A stretch of DNA of 64,000 nucleotides from Diphasiastrum complanatum. Lineage: Eukaryota > Streptophyta > Lycopodiopsida > Lycopodiales > Lycopodiaceae. The DNA lies in the NCBI GenBank assembly GCA_029204225.1, contig CM055113.1:1467973-1531972 (forward strand), given 5' to 3'. Positions within the stretch are counted from its first letter, which is position 1, and each line of letters opens with the position of its first letter. Position numbers and translations under genes: made by a program. This document shows positions 47,211 through 56,930 of the stretch, piece after piece. The notes beneath the pieces were generated by a model that did not search any database, was not told the DNA's origin, and was given only the letters and a program-made list of their open reading frames with translations.

Positions 47211-48209
47211 ATGGCAACCTCAATTGGAGTCATGTTGGAAGCCAATGATAGGCTTACCTCAAGTAACTATTCATTATGGAAAGTGAGGATGGAGTTACTT
47301 CTTAAGATGAATGATGTTTTGGATATTGTTGTAGGTTTGGAGGAGAGACCAGCAACACAACAATATCAATTGAGGTATGACAAGAGGGCCAAGAAGGCTC
47401 TACACATGATAAAGATGAATGTTACCAATGAACTTCTCAAGGAAGTTGGTAAGTGCACATCATCTTTGGAAGCTTGAAATTCATTGAAGAAGCTTTATGA
47501 ATCCAAGTCTACTTCTAGAGTGTTGACTCTAAGAAGGCAAATCTTTTCTTTTTTTCAAAAGAATGAAGAAAGTCCAAGTACTTTTATTTTGAGAATGAAA
47601 GCATTGAATGATGAGTTAGCTTGCATAGATGAAAGCATTAAGGAAGGAGAGCTTATTCAAGTGATTCTTAATGGCTTGTTGGATGCTCATGCTAACATTG
47701 TTCAAAGTATTTCTATTCAAAAGACTTTGCCAAGTTTGATGGATCTTCAAGAGATCTTGATCAATGAGGAATATAGGCTTCAAGCAAGAGGTGGATCTAC
47801 ATCGACACTTCAAGAGGATGCTATGTTTACAAAGGGCAAATTCAAGGGCAAAACCAAAAGCAAGTGGTCTAAAGGGCAAGATCAAGTAGATGCTTCTTCA
47901 AGTAGCAAAAAGAAGGATAGATCAAAGCTCAAGTGCTTCTATTGTGGCATCAAAGGACACTTTGCAAGTGAGTGCTACAAGAAGAAGAGAGATCAAGGAG
48001 ACAAGCAAGGTAATCTTACTCTTGATGAGGATGGTTTGGATGTGCAAGATGCAAATGATGATGATTTTGTGATGTCTTCATGTATGCTTGCTAATGATGG
48101 AGATCTAGATCCTTGGTGGATTGATAGTGGAGCAAGTTCACACATGACCTTTCACAAAGAGTACTTCAGTTCTTTGTTGGCATATGGAGATGACAAGAGG
48201 GTGATCTAG
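47211..48209 (+). pseudogene. Element C Gag, zinc knuckle and protease (two stops)
   Basis: Starts MATSIGVMLEANDRLTSSNY. The UBN2 Gag continues LWKVRMELLLKMNDVLDIVV to SSLEA, where TGA (47475-47477) stands in the conserved Trp position of EAW. From 47484 the same frame resumes: KLYESKSTSRVLTLRRQIFS, ELIQVILNGLLDAHANIVQS. The zinc knuckle CFYCGIKGHFASECYKK lies at about 47936-47985 and the protease at WWIDSGASSHMTFHKEYF. It ends at TAG (48207-48209) just after DDKRVI, with the same frame carrying on as TANDGECAIKGIGTIP. Confidence 0.92.
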
Positions 48210-49924
48210 ACGGCCAATGATGGTGAGTGTGCAATCAAAGGGATTGGCACAATTCCTATTTTTCTCTCTAAAAATAGGAATGTTCATTTGGAGGATGTCT
48301 TGTTTATTCCATCTATTACCAAGAATTTGCTTAGTGTGAGTCAAATGCTAAGTAAGGGCCTCAAGGTGGAGTTTGATGGAGATGCTTGTTTGATCAAAAG
48401 GAAGGATGTCTTGATTGGAAAAGGTAAAAGGCAAGGGAAGTGTTCAAACTTGATGCTTGTGTTATTGCTAACCAAGTTGGATGTGTTGCAAGGGAGCAAA
48501 TTTCTATTCAAGAGGTTTGGCACAAAATGATGGGACACCTCAACTTCAAGTCATTGGAGGTAATGGCAAGGAAGAAGGTTGTGATTGGTCTTCCAAGTTC
48601 CTTAAGTAGTGACAAGCATGTTTGTGAGTCTTGTGCTTTCTCTAAGTCACATAGACTACCTTATACTAGATCTATTTCTAGATCTACAAAGCCTTTTCAA
48701 CTTGTACATTCGGATATTCATGGATTTACTACAATTAGCAATAGTGGAGCTAAGATGTATGTAACATTCATTGATGATTTTAGTAGATTTTGTTGGATCT
48801 ATCTACTAAAGAGCAAGGATGAAGTGTATGATGTCTTTGTCAAGTTCAAGAATGCAAGGGAGAACCAATTCTCCACAAAGATCAAGTGCTTGAGAGGTGA
48901 CAATGGTGGTGAGTACATATCTAACAAGTTCAAGGCCTTTTGTGATGAGCATGGGATCAAGAGGGAGTATACAACATCAAGGACCCCACAACAAAATGGA
49001 GTGGCTAAAAGGAAGAATAGAACTTTATGTGAAAGTGCTAAAGCTATGAGGTTAAGTGCTAATCTTGACAAACCATTTTGGTATCAAGCTTTGTTGTGTG
49101 CCAATTTCTTGTGCAATAGGTGGCCGAGTGCTATTTTGGATGGAAGGACACCTTTTGAGATGCTATTCAAGAGGAGGCCGAGTGTCAACTTTCTAAGAAC
49201 CTTTGGATGCACATGCTATGTCAACATTACTCTTGATGATAGGACCAAGAAGGATCCATCTTCAAGAAGAGGTATTTTTGTTGGATATATTGAGGTGAGT
49301 AAAGCCTACAAGGTTTACATTCCTTCTACTAACAAAGTGATTGTTGGTAGAGATGTCATTTTTTATGAGGGAAACATTCCAAAAGTGTCTTCAAGCATGA
49401 TTGATGGTAAAGTAGATGGATCTAACATTCTTGATGTTGATGAGAAGGATCCTACTTTGGATGGTGGTGATGATGGACCTTCATCAAGTCAAAAGCCAAG
49501 GAGAACATCAAGAGAAAGACAAGTACCTTCAAGGCTCACATATGAACAAAAGGGTAAGCAAGTAGTTTTTGGAAATTATGTTGCTTTCCTAACCTCTTTG
49601 GATGAGCCTACAAGTATAGATCAAGCAAGGAAAGAAGAGGAGTGTATCCAACCAATGGATCTTGAGTATCGATCTCTTATGAAAAGTGGAACATGGAGAT
49701 TGGTGGAGTTGCCTAAGGACAAGAAAGCTATTGGATGCAAATGGATCTTCAAGGTGAAGACAAACCAAGATGGATATATCAACAAGTACAAGGCAAGGTT
49801 AGTGGCAAAAGGATATGCTCAACAACAAGGAATTGACTATGATGAGACCTTTGCACCCGTGGCAAAGATGGTAAGCATTCGAGTCATCATTTCACTTGCT
49901 ACACTTTATGGATGGGATCTATGA
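48210..49924 (+). pseudogene. Element C integrase and RT N-terminus
   Basis: 48210-48440 completes the protease region (DVLFIPSITKNLLSVSQML), then a 1-nt shift near 48440 leads into the frame 48440-49924. GAG-pre-integrase is [14 protein letters not shown] with [10 protein letters not shown]. The integrase core has LVHSDIHGF and [12 protein letters not shown], but the third catalytic position reads [10 protein letters not shown] (Lys for Glu). Linker: [30 protein letters not shown] start: [44 protein letters not shown] (49922-49924) precedes QMDISNAFLNG. Confidence 0.93.
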
Positions 49925-51160
49925 CAAATGGACATTTCAAATGCATTCTTGAATGGTGATCTTGAGGAGGAAGTATACATGGAGCAACCCGAGAGCTACA
50001 TTTCATCAACAAAGCCAAATCATGTGTGCCTTCTACAAAAGAGTTTCTATGGCCTTAAGCAAGCACCAAGGAGTTGGTATGCTAAGCTTAACACTTTTTT
50101 ACTCTCTCAAGGCTTTGTTATGAGTGAGTATGATCATTCACTTTATTATAGGTTTGCTGAAAATGATGTTACCATCTTGCTAATCTATGTGGATGATATC
50201 ATCTTGAGTGGTGGAAACAATCAAGATGTGGAGGATATCAAGAATGCTCTTAAGGAGTTTGAGGTGCATGATCTTGGTAATTTGCATTACATTTTAGGAA
50301 TAGAAGCCATTAGATCTTCTCAATCTACTTTCATTTGTCAAGAGAAGTATGCTAATTCTATTCTAGAAAGATTTCATATGGTAGATGCAAAAGCTATTGA
50401 TACATCTATGGAGTCTCATGTAAAGCTTACTATAAGAGGTAATGAAAGATCATTCAAGGATATTACTCTCTATAGAAAGCTAGTTGGTTCAGTCATCTAT
50501 CTAGCCATTAGCAGACCTGATCTAAGCTATTGTGTTGGAAGATTGAGTCAATTCATGCAAGATCCTAGTGAGGAGCATTGGAAGCTAGGAAAGCGAGTTT
50601 TGAGGTACATCATTGGAACTCGAGATTTTGGCATATTGTATGAGGGATCATCACCTAATCTTTTTGGATTTTCAGATTCGGACTATGTTGGAGATGTAAT
50701 GGATAGGAAATCCATTAGTTCTTATTGTATTTTCATAGGTGATGGAGCTATATCATGGATGTCAAAGAAACAAGCCACTATCTCATTGTCATCTAGTGAG
50801 GTTGAGTACAAAACTCTTACACATTGCACAAAGGAGATGGTATGGATCAAAAGGATGATCAAGGATCTTCACTTGATGGATTTTTCAGAGAGCCCAATCA
50901 TCTTTTGTGACAATCAATCAGCCCAAAAAATGGCATCCAGTCCTATCTTTCATGCTAGGAGCAAGCATATTGAGATACAATATCATTTTGTGAGGGAGCG
51001 AGTCATTGCAAAGGAGGTGGAGCTTCAACATGTGTCTGCAAGGAAATGTGTAGCTGATATCTTCACCAAAGCATTGGAAAAAGACTTGTTCATGAAGCAT
51101 AGGACTTCACTTGGAGTATTATCAAAGTCTATGCTAAAACTAGTTGAAGAGGGAGTGTGA
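49925..51160 (+). pseudogene. Element C reverse transcriptase and RNase H
   Basis: Open to the polypurine tract: QMDISNAFLNGDLEEEVYME, SFYGLKQAPRSWYAKLNTFL, catalytic LIYVDDIILSGG, then YLAISRPDLSYCVGRLSQFM. RNase H motifs: GFSDSDYVGDVMDRKSISSY, SLSSSEVEYKTLTHCTKEMV, IFCDNQSAQKMASSPIFHAR and HVSARKCVADIFTKAL. It ends KLVEEGV, overlapping the start of the 3' LTR at 51156. This part looks catalytically intact. Confidence 0.94.
51146..51155 (+). other. Polypurine tract of element C
   Basis: GAAGAGGGAG immediately precedes the 3' LTR. Confidence 0.85.
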
Positions 51161-51806
51161 AAGATTCAACTAGTTTCATCACATTTTGCAATATTTTCAT
51201 ATTTGGCATATTGAGGCCAAAACTTGTTTAAGACTTAGAGGTTGACTTTTCAAAGTTCATTAGTCTAAATTTCATTTGAATAAACACTTTTTGAAAGTGT
51301 GGAAAAGATAGAATGCGAGTTTTGAGTAAATTCAATTTGAATAAGTTGGGTACATTGAATCTAGACCCAAAATTGGTAGGGTTAGCATTTTGGTGGGAAA
51401 GCCAAGTGGCCAAATAGGGTTTGGACCTGTTATAAAAGGATGTAACTCGTGGAGAGAGTCATCTTCTCTCTTCTCTATCTCATTTCATGCTTATACATGG
51501 TTCTCTTGGGTTCTACTATCCATTGGTGCAATATCTTGGTGATTGCTTGCAATTCTATGTGTAGAATGATCTACATTTGTTATTTTTGGATCCACACGTG
51601 TGAAATACAGTAGCTTGCTGGTTTTGTACGTACAGCAACAGTACATAATCATTTCATTCAAGTTCTATCAAGTTCTATTAGTGTTTGCATCTCAAATTGT
51701 GTGTAGATGTTGATTTTTCTACATTGGTGAAATTGGTAGTGTATTTCTCTTTCTAACCAAAGATCATTCAAGTAGATTGGATCTTAAGGATCTGAAATCT
51801 TTCACA
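51156..51806 (+). repeat. 3' LTR of element C (651 bp)
   Basis: Matches the 5' LTR with about a dozen differences including one 1-bp insertion. Followed by target duplication ATTCT. Confidence 0.96.
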
Positions 51807-52626
51807 ATTCTTCTAATTTATGTTGATGACATTATTCTTTGTGGAAGTTGTATCAAGCTAGTTGATGAAACTAAGCTAGCACTTGGATGTGAGTTTAAAA
51901 TGCAAGATCTAGGAGAGATACATTACATCATAGGCCTAGAAATTGATTTTTATGAAAATTATGTCTTTATATGCCAATCTAGATATGCTCACTCTATGTT
52001 GAAAAAAATCCATATGGAAAATTCTAAGAGCATAGATACTCCAATGGAGCAAATTGTAAAAGATCCTAATAAAGGTGATGAAAGATCCTTTGAGGACATC
52101 ACACTTTTTAGGAGTCTTGTAGGCTCCTTGATTTGGCTTACAATTACTAGGCCCGATCTAAGTTTTTGTGTGCACAAATTGAGTCAATTAATGCAAGATC
52201 CTAAGATCCATCATTGGAAGATGGCCAAGAGGATTCTAAGATATGTATCTTCATCTTGTGATTATGGTCTACTTTATAAAAGTGAAGATCTATCCATTGT
52301 TGGCTACTTGGATTCAGACTTTGCAAGTGACAAGATGGATCGAAAGTCTATTAGTGCATACACTATCTTTCTTGGAGGCAATCTAATATCTTGGCTTTCC
52401 AAAAAGCAAGATACTATATCTCTCTCTTCATGTGAGGCCGAGTACAAAGCACTCACTACAACTACCAAAGAGGTGCTTTGGATCAAGAGGTTATTAATGG
52501 AGCTAAAGTGCATCAAGGAAGATGATCTACCAATGATCAAATGTGATAACATCTCGGCCCAAGCTCTTGCCAATATTCCCATATTTCATGCAAGAAGCAA
52601 GCACATAGAAGTGGCACACCATTTGT
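51807..52626 (+). pseudogene. Element D reverse transcriptase end and RNase H
   Basis: Continues exactly where 45960 stopped: LLIYVDDIILCGSCIKLVDE (catalytic YVDD), CEFKMQDLGEIHYIIGLEID, FRSLVGSLIWLTITRPDLSF. RNase H: GYLDSDFASDKMDRKSISAY, SLSSCEAEYKALTTTTKEV, IKCDNISAQALANIPIFHAR, SKHIEVAHHL. A stop follows where relatives read HHFVREK, and no 3' LTR follows, so the element lost its 3' end here. Confidence 0.93.
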
Positions 52627-53559
52627 GAAAGCTTATTGGAGGAGAAATCTATTTGGAGCATGCATGATCATGATAGATTCCATTCTAACTTTCCATATGG
52701 AATAGTTAGTTTTGTTGAGCCTTTCATTAGTATCCAAAAGATATGCATTTATAGATGCCATCTAGTCTCCTAATCAAGGACTTGACACAAATGAAGGTTA
52801 CTTCTATTGATTTGATTGAAGGTCTACCTTATCCCACTTCTTAGGGACCTGAAAAGATCAGTAATAGACTTCCTATAAAGATCTAAGAATGATCTCTAAC
52901 AAAATCAAATCATAGAATACTAGAAACAATGCACTTGCTTGATTGAAGTAGACAATACTAGTAGAATTGCCCCTCTTTCTATAAAGAACATTAAAGCTTC
53001 CAAATGATCTGATCAAGAGTGAATTTCAGCAACCTAATATACTTCCAAAATCACTTGTAAAAGATCTAAATGGAACTTAATGAGGATGCAACACAATCTA
53101 CTATCCAATCACAAGCAAAAAATGATCAAAATTGATGAAAAATTGATCTAATTTGGTGCATAAGTCAAGCAATGGTTGGACTGAACCTAAATCACTTTAG
53201 GAGGTGCCTACTACACCTTATAACAGCCTTGAAGAGTCCCCAAAACTCTGATCTTTCCTCTCCTTGAATGCTAGAAAGCCTTCTCTATGAAATCACCTCC
53301 AAAACTCGCTTAGAAATCAATGCTTGGAGCAAGCAAAACTTGCTATCTTGGTAATGTGAATTGAATTCAACTTTGCCTCTGGTTTTAGACACCTAAACAC
53401 CTGCAAATGAAGTCACACAACACCAATCTCCAATGTATTTGACTCACTTTGAGTTCTAGAATCAATACTAGATGCTAAGATCCAATCTACACAAGATTTA
53501 GATCAAAAATTGTGATCAAATTGAATGCAAACCAAGGATTTAGCTCATTTCAGCCTTTA
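52627..53559 (-). other. Leader-like internal region of a minus-strand copia element
   Basis: The minus strand downstream of the primer site at 53560 should be the untranslated leader of an element whose 5' LTR is 53573-54254. I see no Gag, so the element was truncated in its leader, or gag was lost, where it meets element D. Confidence 0.5.
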
Positions 53560-53572
53560 GGCTCTGATACCA
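53560..53572 (-). other. Copia primer binding site
   Basis: On the minus strand this reads TGGTATCAGAGCC, directly adjoining the LTR edge at 53573. Confidence 0.9.
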
Positions 53573-54254
53573 TGTAAAAATTACAGCAAATAAGGATCCT
53601 AAAACACTTGAAATGATGAGGGAAACAATAGATTATGATTTCATAAGATTAGCACAAGTTGAACCATCAAAATCCATCAAAAATCTATGCTTGAACCTCA
53701 CTAAATGGCCCAAATCCTTGAAGAAGGCTTCACACGTGTGAAAGTACGGCCTCCCACAGTCTGAGTACTGTACACCAGACCTACATTCAATCCTATAATC
53801 ATTAGTAATCACAAGTACTCAAACAATTATGAACATAGAGAGCAATTGCACCATTATGAGAGAAAAATCATGAAATTGCTTGATTGATTTTGGTGAGATA
53901 TCATCACCTATATATACATGATCCATCACGGTTTTGGGCAGGTATGAGTAGCCCTAAACCTATCCCTAATGCTAATTTTGGTGGATCTTTCATCCCTACC
54001 AAGTTAGGGTTGGAATCTTGGAGATCCCTCAACAATGCAAAAATTACCAAAAATAGCTCCTATTTTTTCTCCCTTGTATCTAAGCATAATTTGGACTCAT
54101 TCCAAAGGTTCTAACACTTAGGTCTACTTGAGAACATCCTTATGAATGGAATCCTATGCTATTTGGCACGTGTGACAAGCCACATCATGACCATCTAACT
54201 ATTTACAAGTCATATGACCAAAACTAGTCAAGCTAGAATTGTGAATTTTTAACA
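53573..54254 (-). repeat. 5' LTR of a truncated minus-strand copia element (682 bp)
   Basis: Ends are TGTTAAAAATT and AATTTTTACA on the minus strand, forming a short terminal inverted repeat. A minus-strand TATATATAGG near 53905-53920 is a plausible TATA box. No second copy is in the window, so the left edge rests on the primer site and the right edge on the terminal repeat. It differs from the S, B, C and 59446 families. Confidence 0.7.
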
Positions 54255-55043
54255 GGTAGTGCTTGCTTTGCACATATTCCCTTGGAAACAAGAAGGAAGG
54301 ATGATCCAAGCTTATGGAGCATGATTGGATACTCATCCATCAAGGAGGCCTTTAGTGTCTTTACACTCTCTATTTCAAATGTGATCGTGAATAGAGATGT
54401 CATATTGCATGAAGATTCAATCTTGGAAGTGGCCGAGATCAAGGCTTCTCAAGAAGCATCACAAGTTATCCTTTTTAAAGGTATTCAAGTTATGATGGGG
54501 CCAATGTGTGAGGAGGAGTTTCTTCTTCATATGATTTCAAGAAGATCTTCAAGATGCATGGCCGAGTCTTTATGGCTCACCTTACATGGCAAAGAGGGGC
54601 ATCTTTCATGTTGTATCTACTACAACACATTAATATATGCTTCTCTTCCTTTGCTTGAAATGCTATCTTGCTTCATTGAATTTTTTGGATCTCAAAGTTC
54701 AAGAAAAGCTATACTAGTTTTGTATGATGCTTATGGTATGGACATGTTTCTTGTCATTATTGACTTAGATGTGTTTCCAATACTTTTTGAAAGCAAGATT
54801 TTTTATTGTCAAAAGTATGCTCTTGGTTATAGTAAGAACAAGAAATCTTGATAATCATCATTGTTTCACATCTTATGATCTTGATCTCCATGATCCTTAT
54901 GAGGCTTGGAAGCCTCAGATTTCTCTATTTATGGTGCATCCATCATGCAAGTGGAACTTCAAGGCAAAGATCATCATCAAGCATGGAGGAAGCCCATGAT
55001 AATAGTGGCAGATTGGTGGAGCACTCTTCAAAGGCATTGGCAA
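54255..55043 (+). pseudogene. Second copy of the S-element internal ORF (deleted)
   Basis: Starts with copia linker sequence more complete than in S (CFAHIPLETRRKDDPSLW, then GYSSIKEAFSVF and VIVNRDVILHEDS). It then carries the same unidentified segment (VMMGPMCEEEFLLHMISRRS, AILVLYDAYGMDMFLVIIDL). A deletion of about 225 bp between AGTAAGAACAAGA and AATCTTGATAATC ends the frame at 54851, and the remainder follows to 55043. No LTR of its own remains. The start abuts the LTR at 54254 and the end abuts the palindrome cluster. Confidence 0.85.
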
Positions 55044-55320
55044 ACCATACCACGGTTCCTTGACCCGTGGTACGGTTCACCTAAAATATTAATTAATCAA
55101 TTAATTAATTAACTAATATCCTAATTTTCTCTACCAAAACCTCTCATAGCTCATTTTTTGACCCCTCTCTGTGTCAAAAACAAAAATCAATTAATTAATT
55201 ATGCCACGGTTCACACGGTTCCCCCTAAAAAAAATTGTGAACCGTACGGTTTACAGTACAGTTCTGAGAACTGTACTGAACCGTTAACGGTTCATCAATT
55301 CTACGGTTGTTATACACTCT
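55044..55320. repeat. Cluster of palindromes and inverted repeats (ACGGTTC-rich)
   Basis: TACCACGG/CCGTGGTA arms at 55048-55055 and 55065-55072; AACCGTACGGTT (perfect) at 55240-55251; CAGTACAGTTCT and AGAACTGTACTG around one central base at 55254-55278; GAACCGTTAACGGTTC (perfect) at 55278-55293. Between them lie ATTAATTAATTAATTAA runs at about 55088-55110 and 55187-55200. No gene. It may be a MITE-like insertion or the footprint of several. Confidence 0.85.
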
Positions 55321-56930
55321 TGAGAATCCAATTATAGTTTGTTTTCACTTTCTAAAACTCAAGATACTGCGTTATAAGCTAGAGCACAACTTTTCCAATT
55401 TTCTCCTCATGGATGATATGAAGGAGATCTGCTTTGTCGTTTCGTACATATAGTATAATGTCTTTTCCTTCACTGGTAGCATGTCTCCTGTCTTTCAATG
55501 GCCTATGTTCAAGCACAAGTTACATGATGCATTTATTGATCCATGTTGGCAACTCAACGATAACTTAAGTTCCACCACTTACGCCAGACAAATTTGCTTT
55601 ATTTAGATTCATAAGCTTTAGAGTTTTCGTGTATATTTCTTGATACTTCTCTACAAGAGCTCCTTGTTTGCTCCAATGAGATGCTTTGCGAGATAAGATC
55701 TATCGATATTATGTCTAGAATACTACCCAACTTAACAAAAGAGAAAAGCATCTTCAACGCCATGTAGTACCATTCAGTTGTTTTGATATCAATATCATCC
55801 CGAAAAATCTAGCAAGCTGCCAATGCACTGTCCCATGATCCAAAACATTGCTCAATTGCGACTTTACTAAAGGTTACTCTAGTTGATTGGTAGAACAATA
55901 TAGTTGTCCAGATGTTGGTGGCACTCTTACTCAGTCCTATTCATCCTTGATAGGACAACCTGATTCCAAAAAATGTTTGAGCTTTGTCCCAAGGGACTAT
56001 ACCTCAGGTTGTATGCTTCCTTTGCATACTAAGTAGTCTTTTTGCCTCATTTGGCAACTCACAGCACTAGCACATTCCTACCAGATGGTGACAAGATATT
56101 TCTATGAAATTCATTCTATTTACCACGTACTCAAAATCATCAAAATTCTACTTACCACGTACTCAAAATCATCAAAATTCTTGTCTAAATGCTATTGATT
56201 GTTTATCTAAATATGCCCATTTTCTAGCTAACCAATTGTGATACTAAGTCTACTAGCACCCTTTCACAAGATATAACCAAACTCATTCACTTGCAGACTT
56301 TTAGTATTCATCCGTTGACAGCCAATCCAAGGTCCTTGACCACAAGGTCTTTGTAAGTCTATCTTAACCAATTGTGATACTAAGTCTACTAGCACCCTTT
56401 CGCAATATATAACCAGTTTAATTCACTTGCAGACTTTGATAGGTGCTGCTTATTATTCATCTGTTGACAGTTAACCCTACAATTTTTTGTCGATTTGTAA
56501 CATTGATTGTACCAACTCCATCAATAACATTATCATTTCATGATCTCTTATTTCATGATTTATTTACTAGTATTTGGGCCCATGTTCATGTTTTTTGGCA
56601 GTTGCATATGCCTCTGGAGTGAGGGTGCAATGCATGGCCCACCCTCATCCAAGAGTGCTTCTACTTGACGAGTCGTAGCTCCTAGCTCTCCAAGTATGAG
56701 CACCCTTGGAGGAGGGAGGAGCCCTCACTACTGATCAACGACGACTATGTTTACAGTTGTCCAATATTTCCATTCCTTTTTCAACAGACTTTATGACTTG
56801 GTCTTGAGGCACAAACAATCATTGGACCTTTTATATTTATTATATTTGACAATTGACCAAATGGTCAGGGCCCTAGGTAATAGGTCCCAAAACCTAACCT
56901 TAATTGAGTTCCAAAAGGCCATAAATAACC
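55321..56930. other. Unassigned DNA with local tandem duplications; possible gypsy integrase crumb
   Basis: A 32-bp unit (ACCACGTACTCAAAATCATC) is repeated at about 56127 and 56156. A unit of about 137 bp starting AACCAATTGTGATACTAAGT is repeated at 56230 and 56369. On the plus strand 56200-56232 reads CLSKYAHFLAN, which resembles the gypsy integrase motif DRLSKYAHF, but the flanks do not extend it. No exon of the RAD5-like gene is recognisable on the minus strand. Confidence 0.35.

Larger units (their letters stand above)
45961..51806 (+). mobile_element. Complete copia element C nested in element D (5846 bp)
   Basis: LTRs 45961-46610 and 51156-51806 differ at about a dozen sites by eye (around 2%). 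Ends are TGTGAAAGATT...AATCTTTCACA. A perfect 5-bp target duplication ATTCT flanks it (45956-45960 and 51807-51811). Primer site, gag, protease, integrase, RT-RNase H and polypurine tract are in the canonical copia order. Removal of C plus one ATTCT rejoins element D's RT, so C is the younger insertion. Coding damage (three stops, one frameshift, a changed integrase residue) is notable given the close LTRs. Confidence 0.96.
40484..52626 (+). mobile_element. Copia element D, truncated and interrupted by element C
   Basis: In order: a 5'-truncated LTR (40484-41227) of the S family, Met-tRNA primer site, leader, a duplicated gag, protease, integrase, RT, then element C (45961-51806) inserted inside RT, then the rest of RT and RNase H to 52626. 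The 3' LTR is absent: the frame breaks off at HIEVAHHL and unrelated sequence follows. A deletion joins the integrase core directly to the RT approach at about 45468. It lies on the plus strand within the gap of the minus-strand RAD5-like gene. Confidence 0.9.

Noticed and set aside
54848-55112. Short frames after the deletion in the second S-type copy
   Set aside because: They are frame-shifted remnants of the same ORF running into the palindrome cluster.
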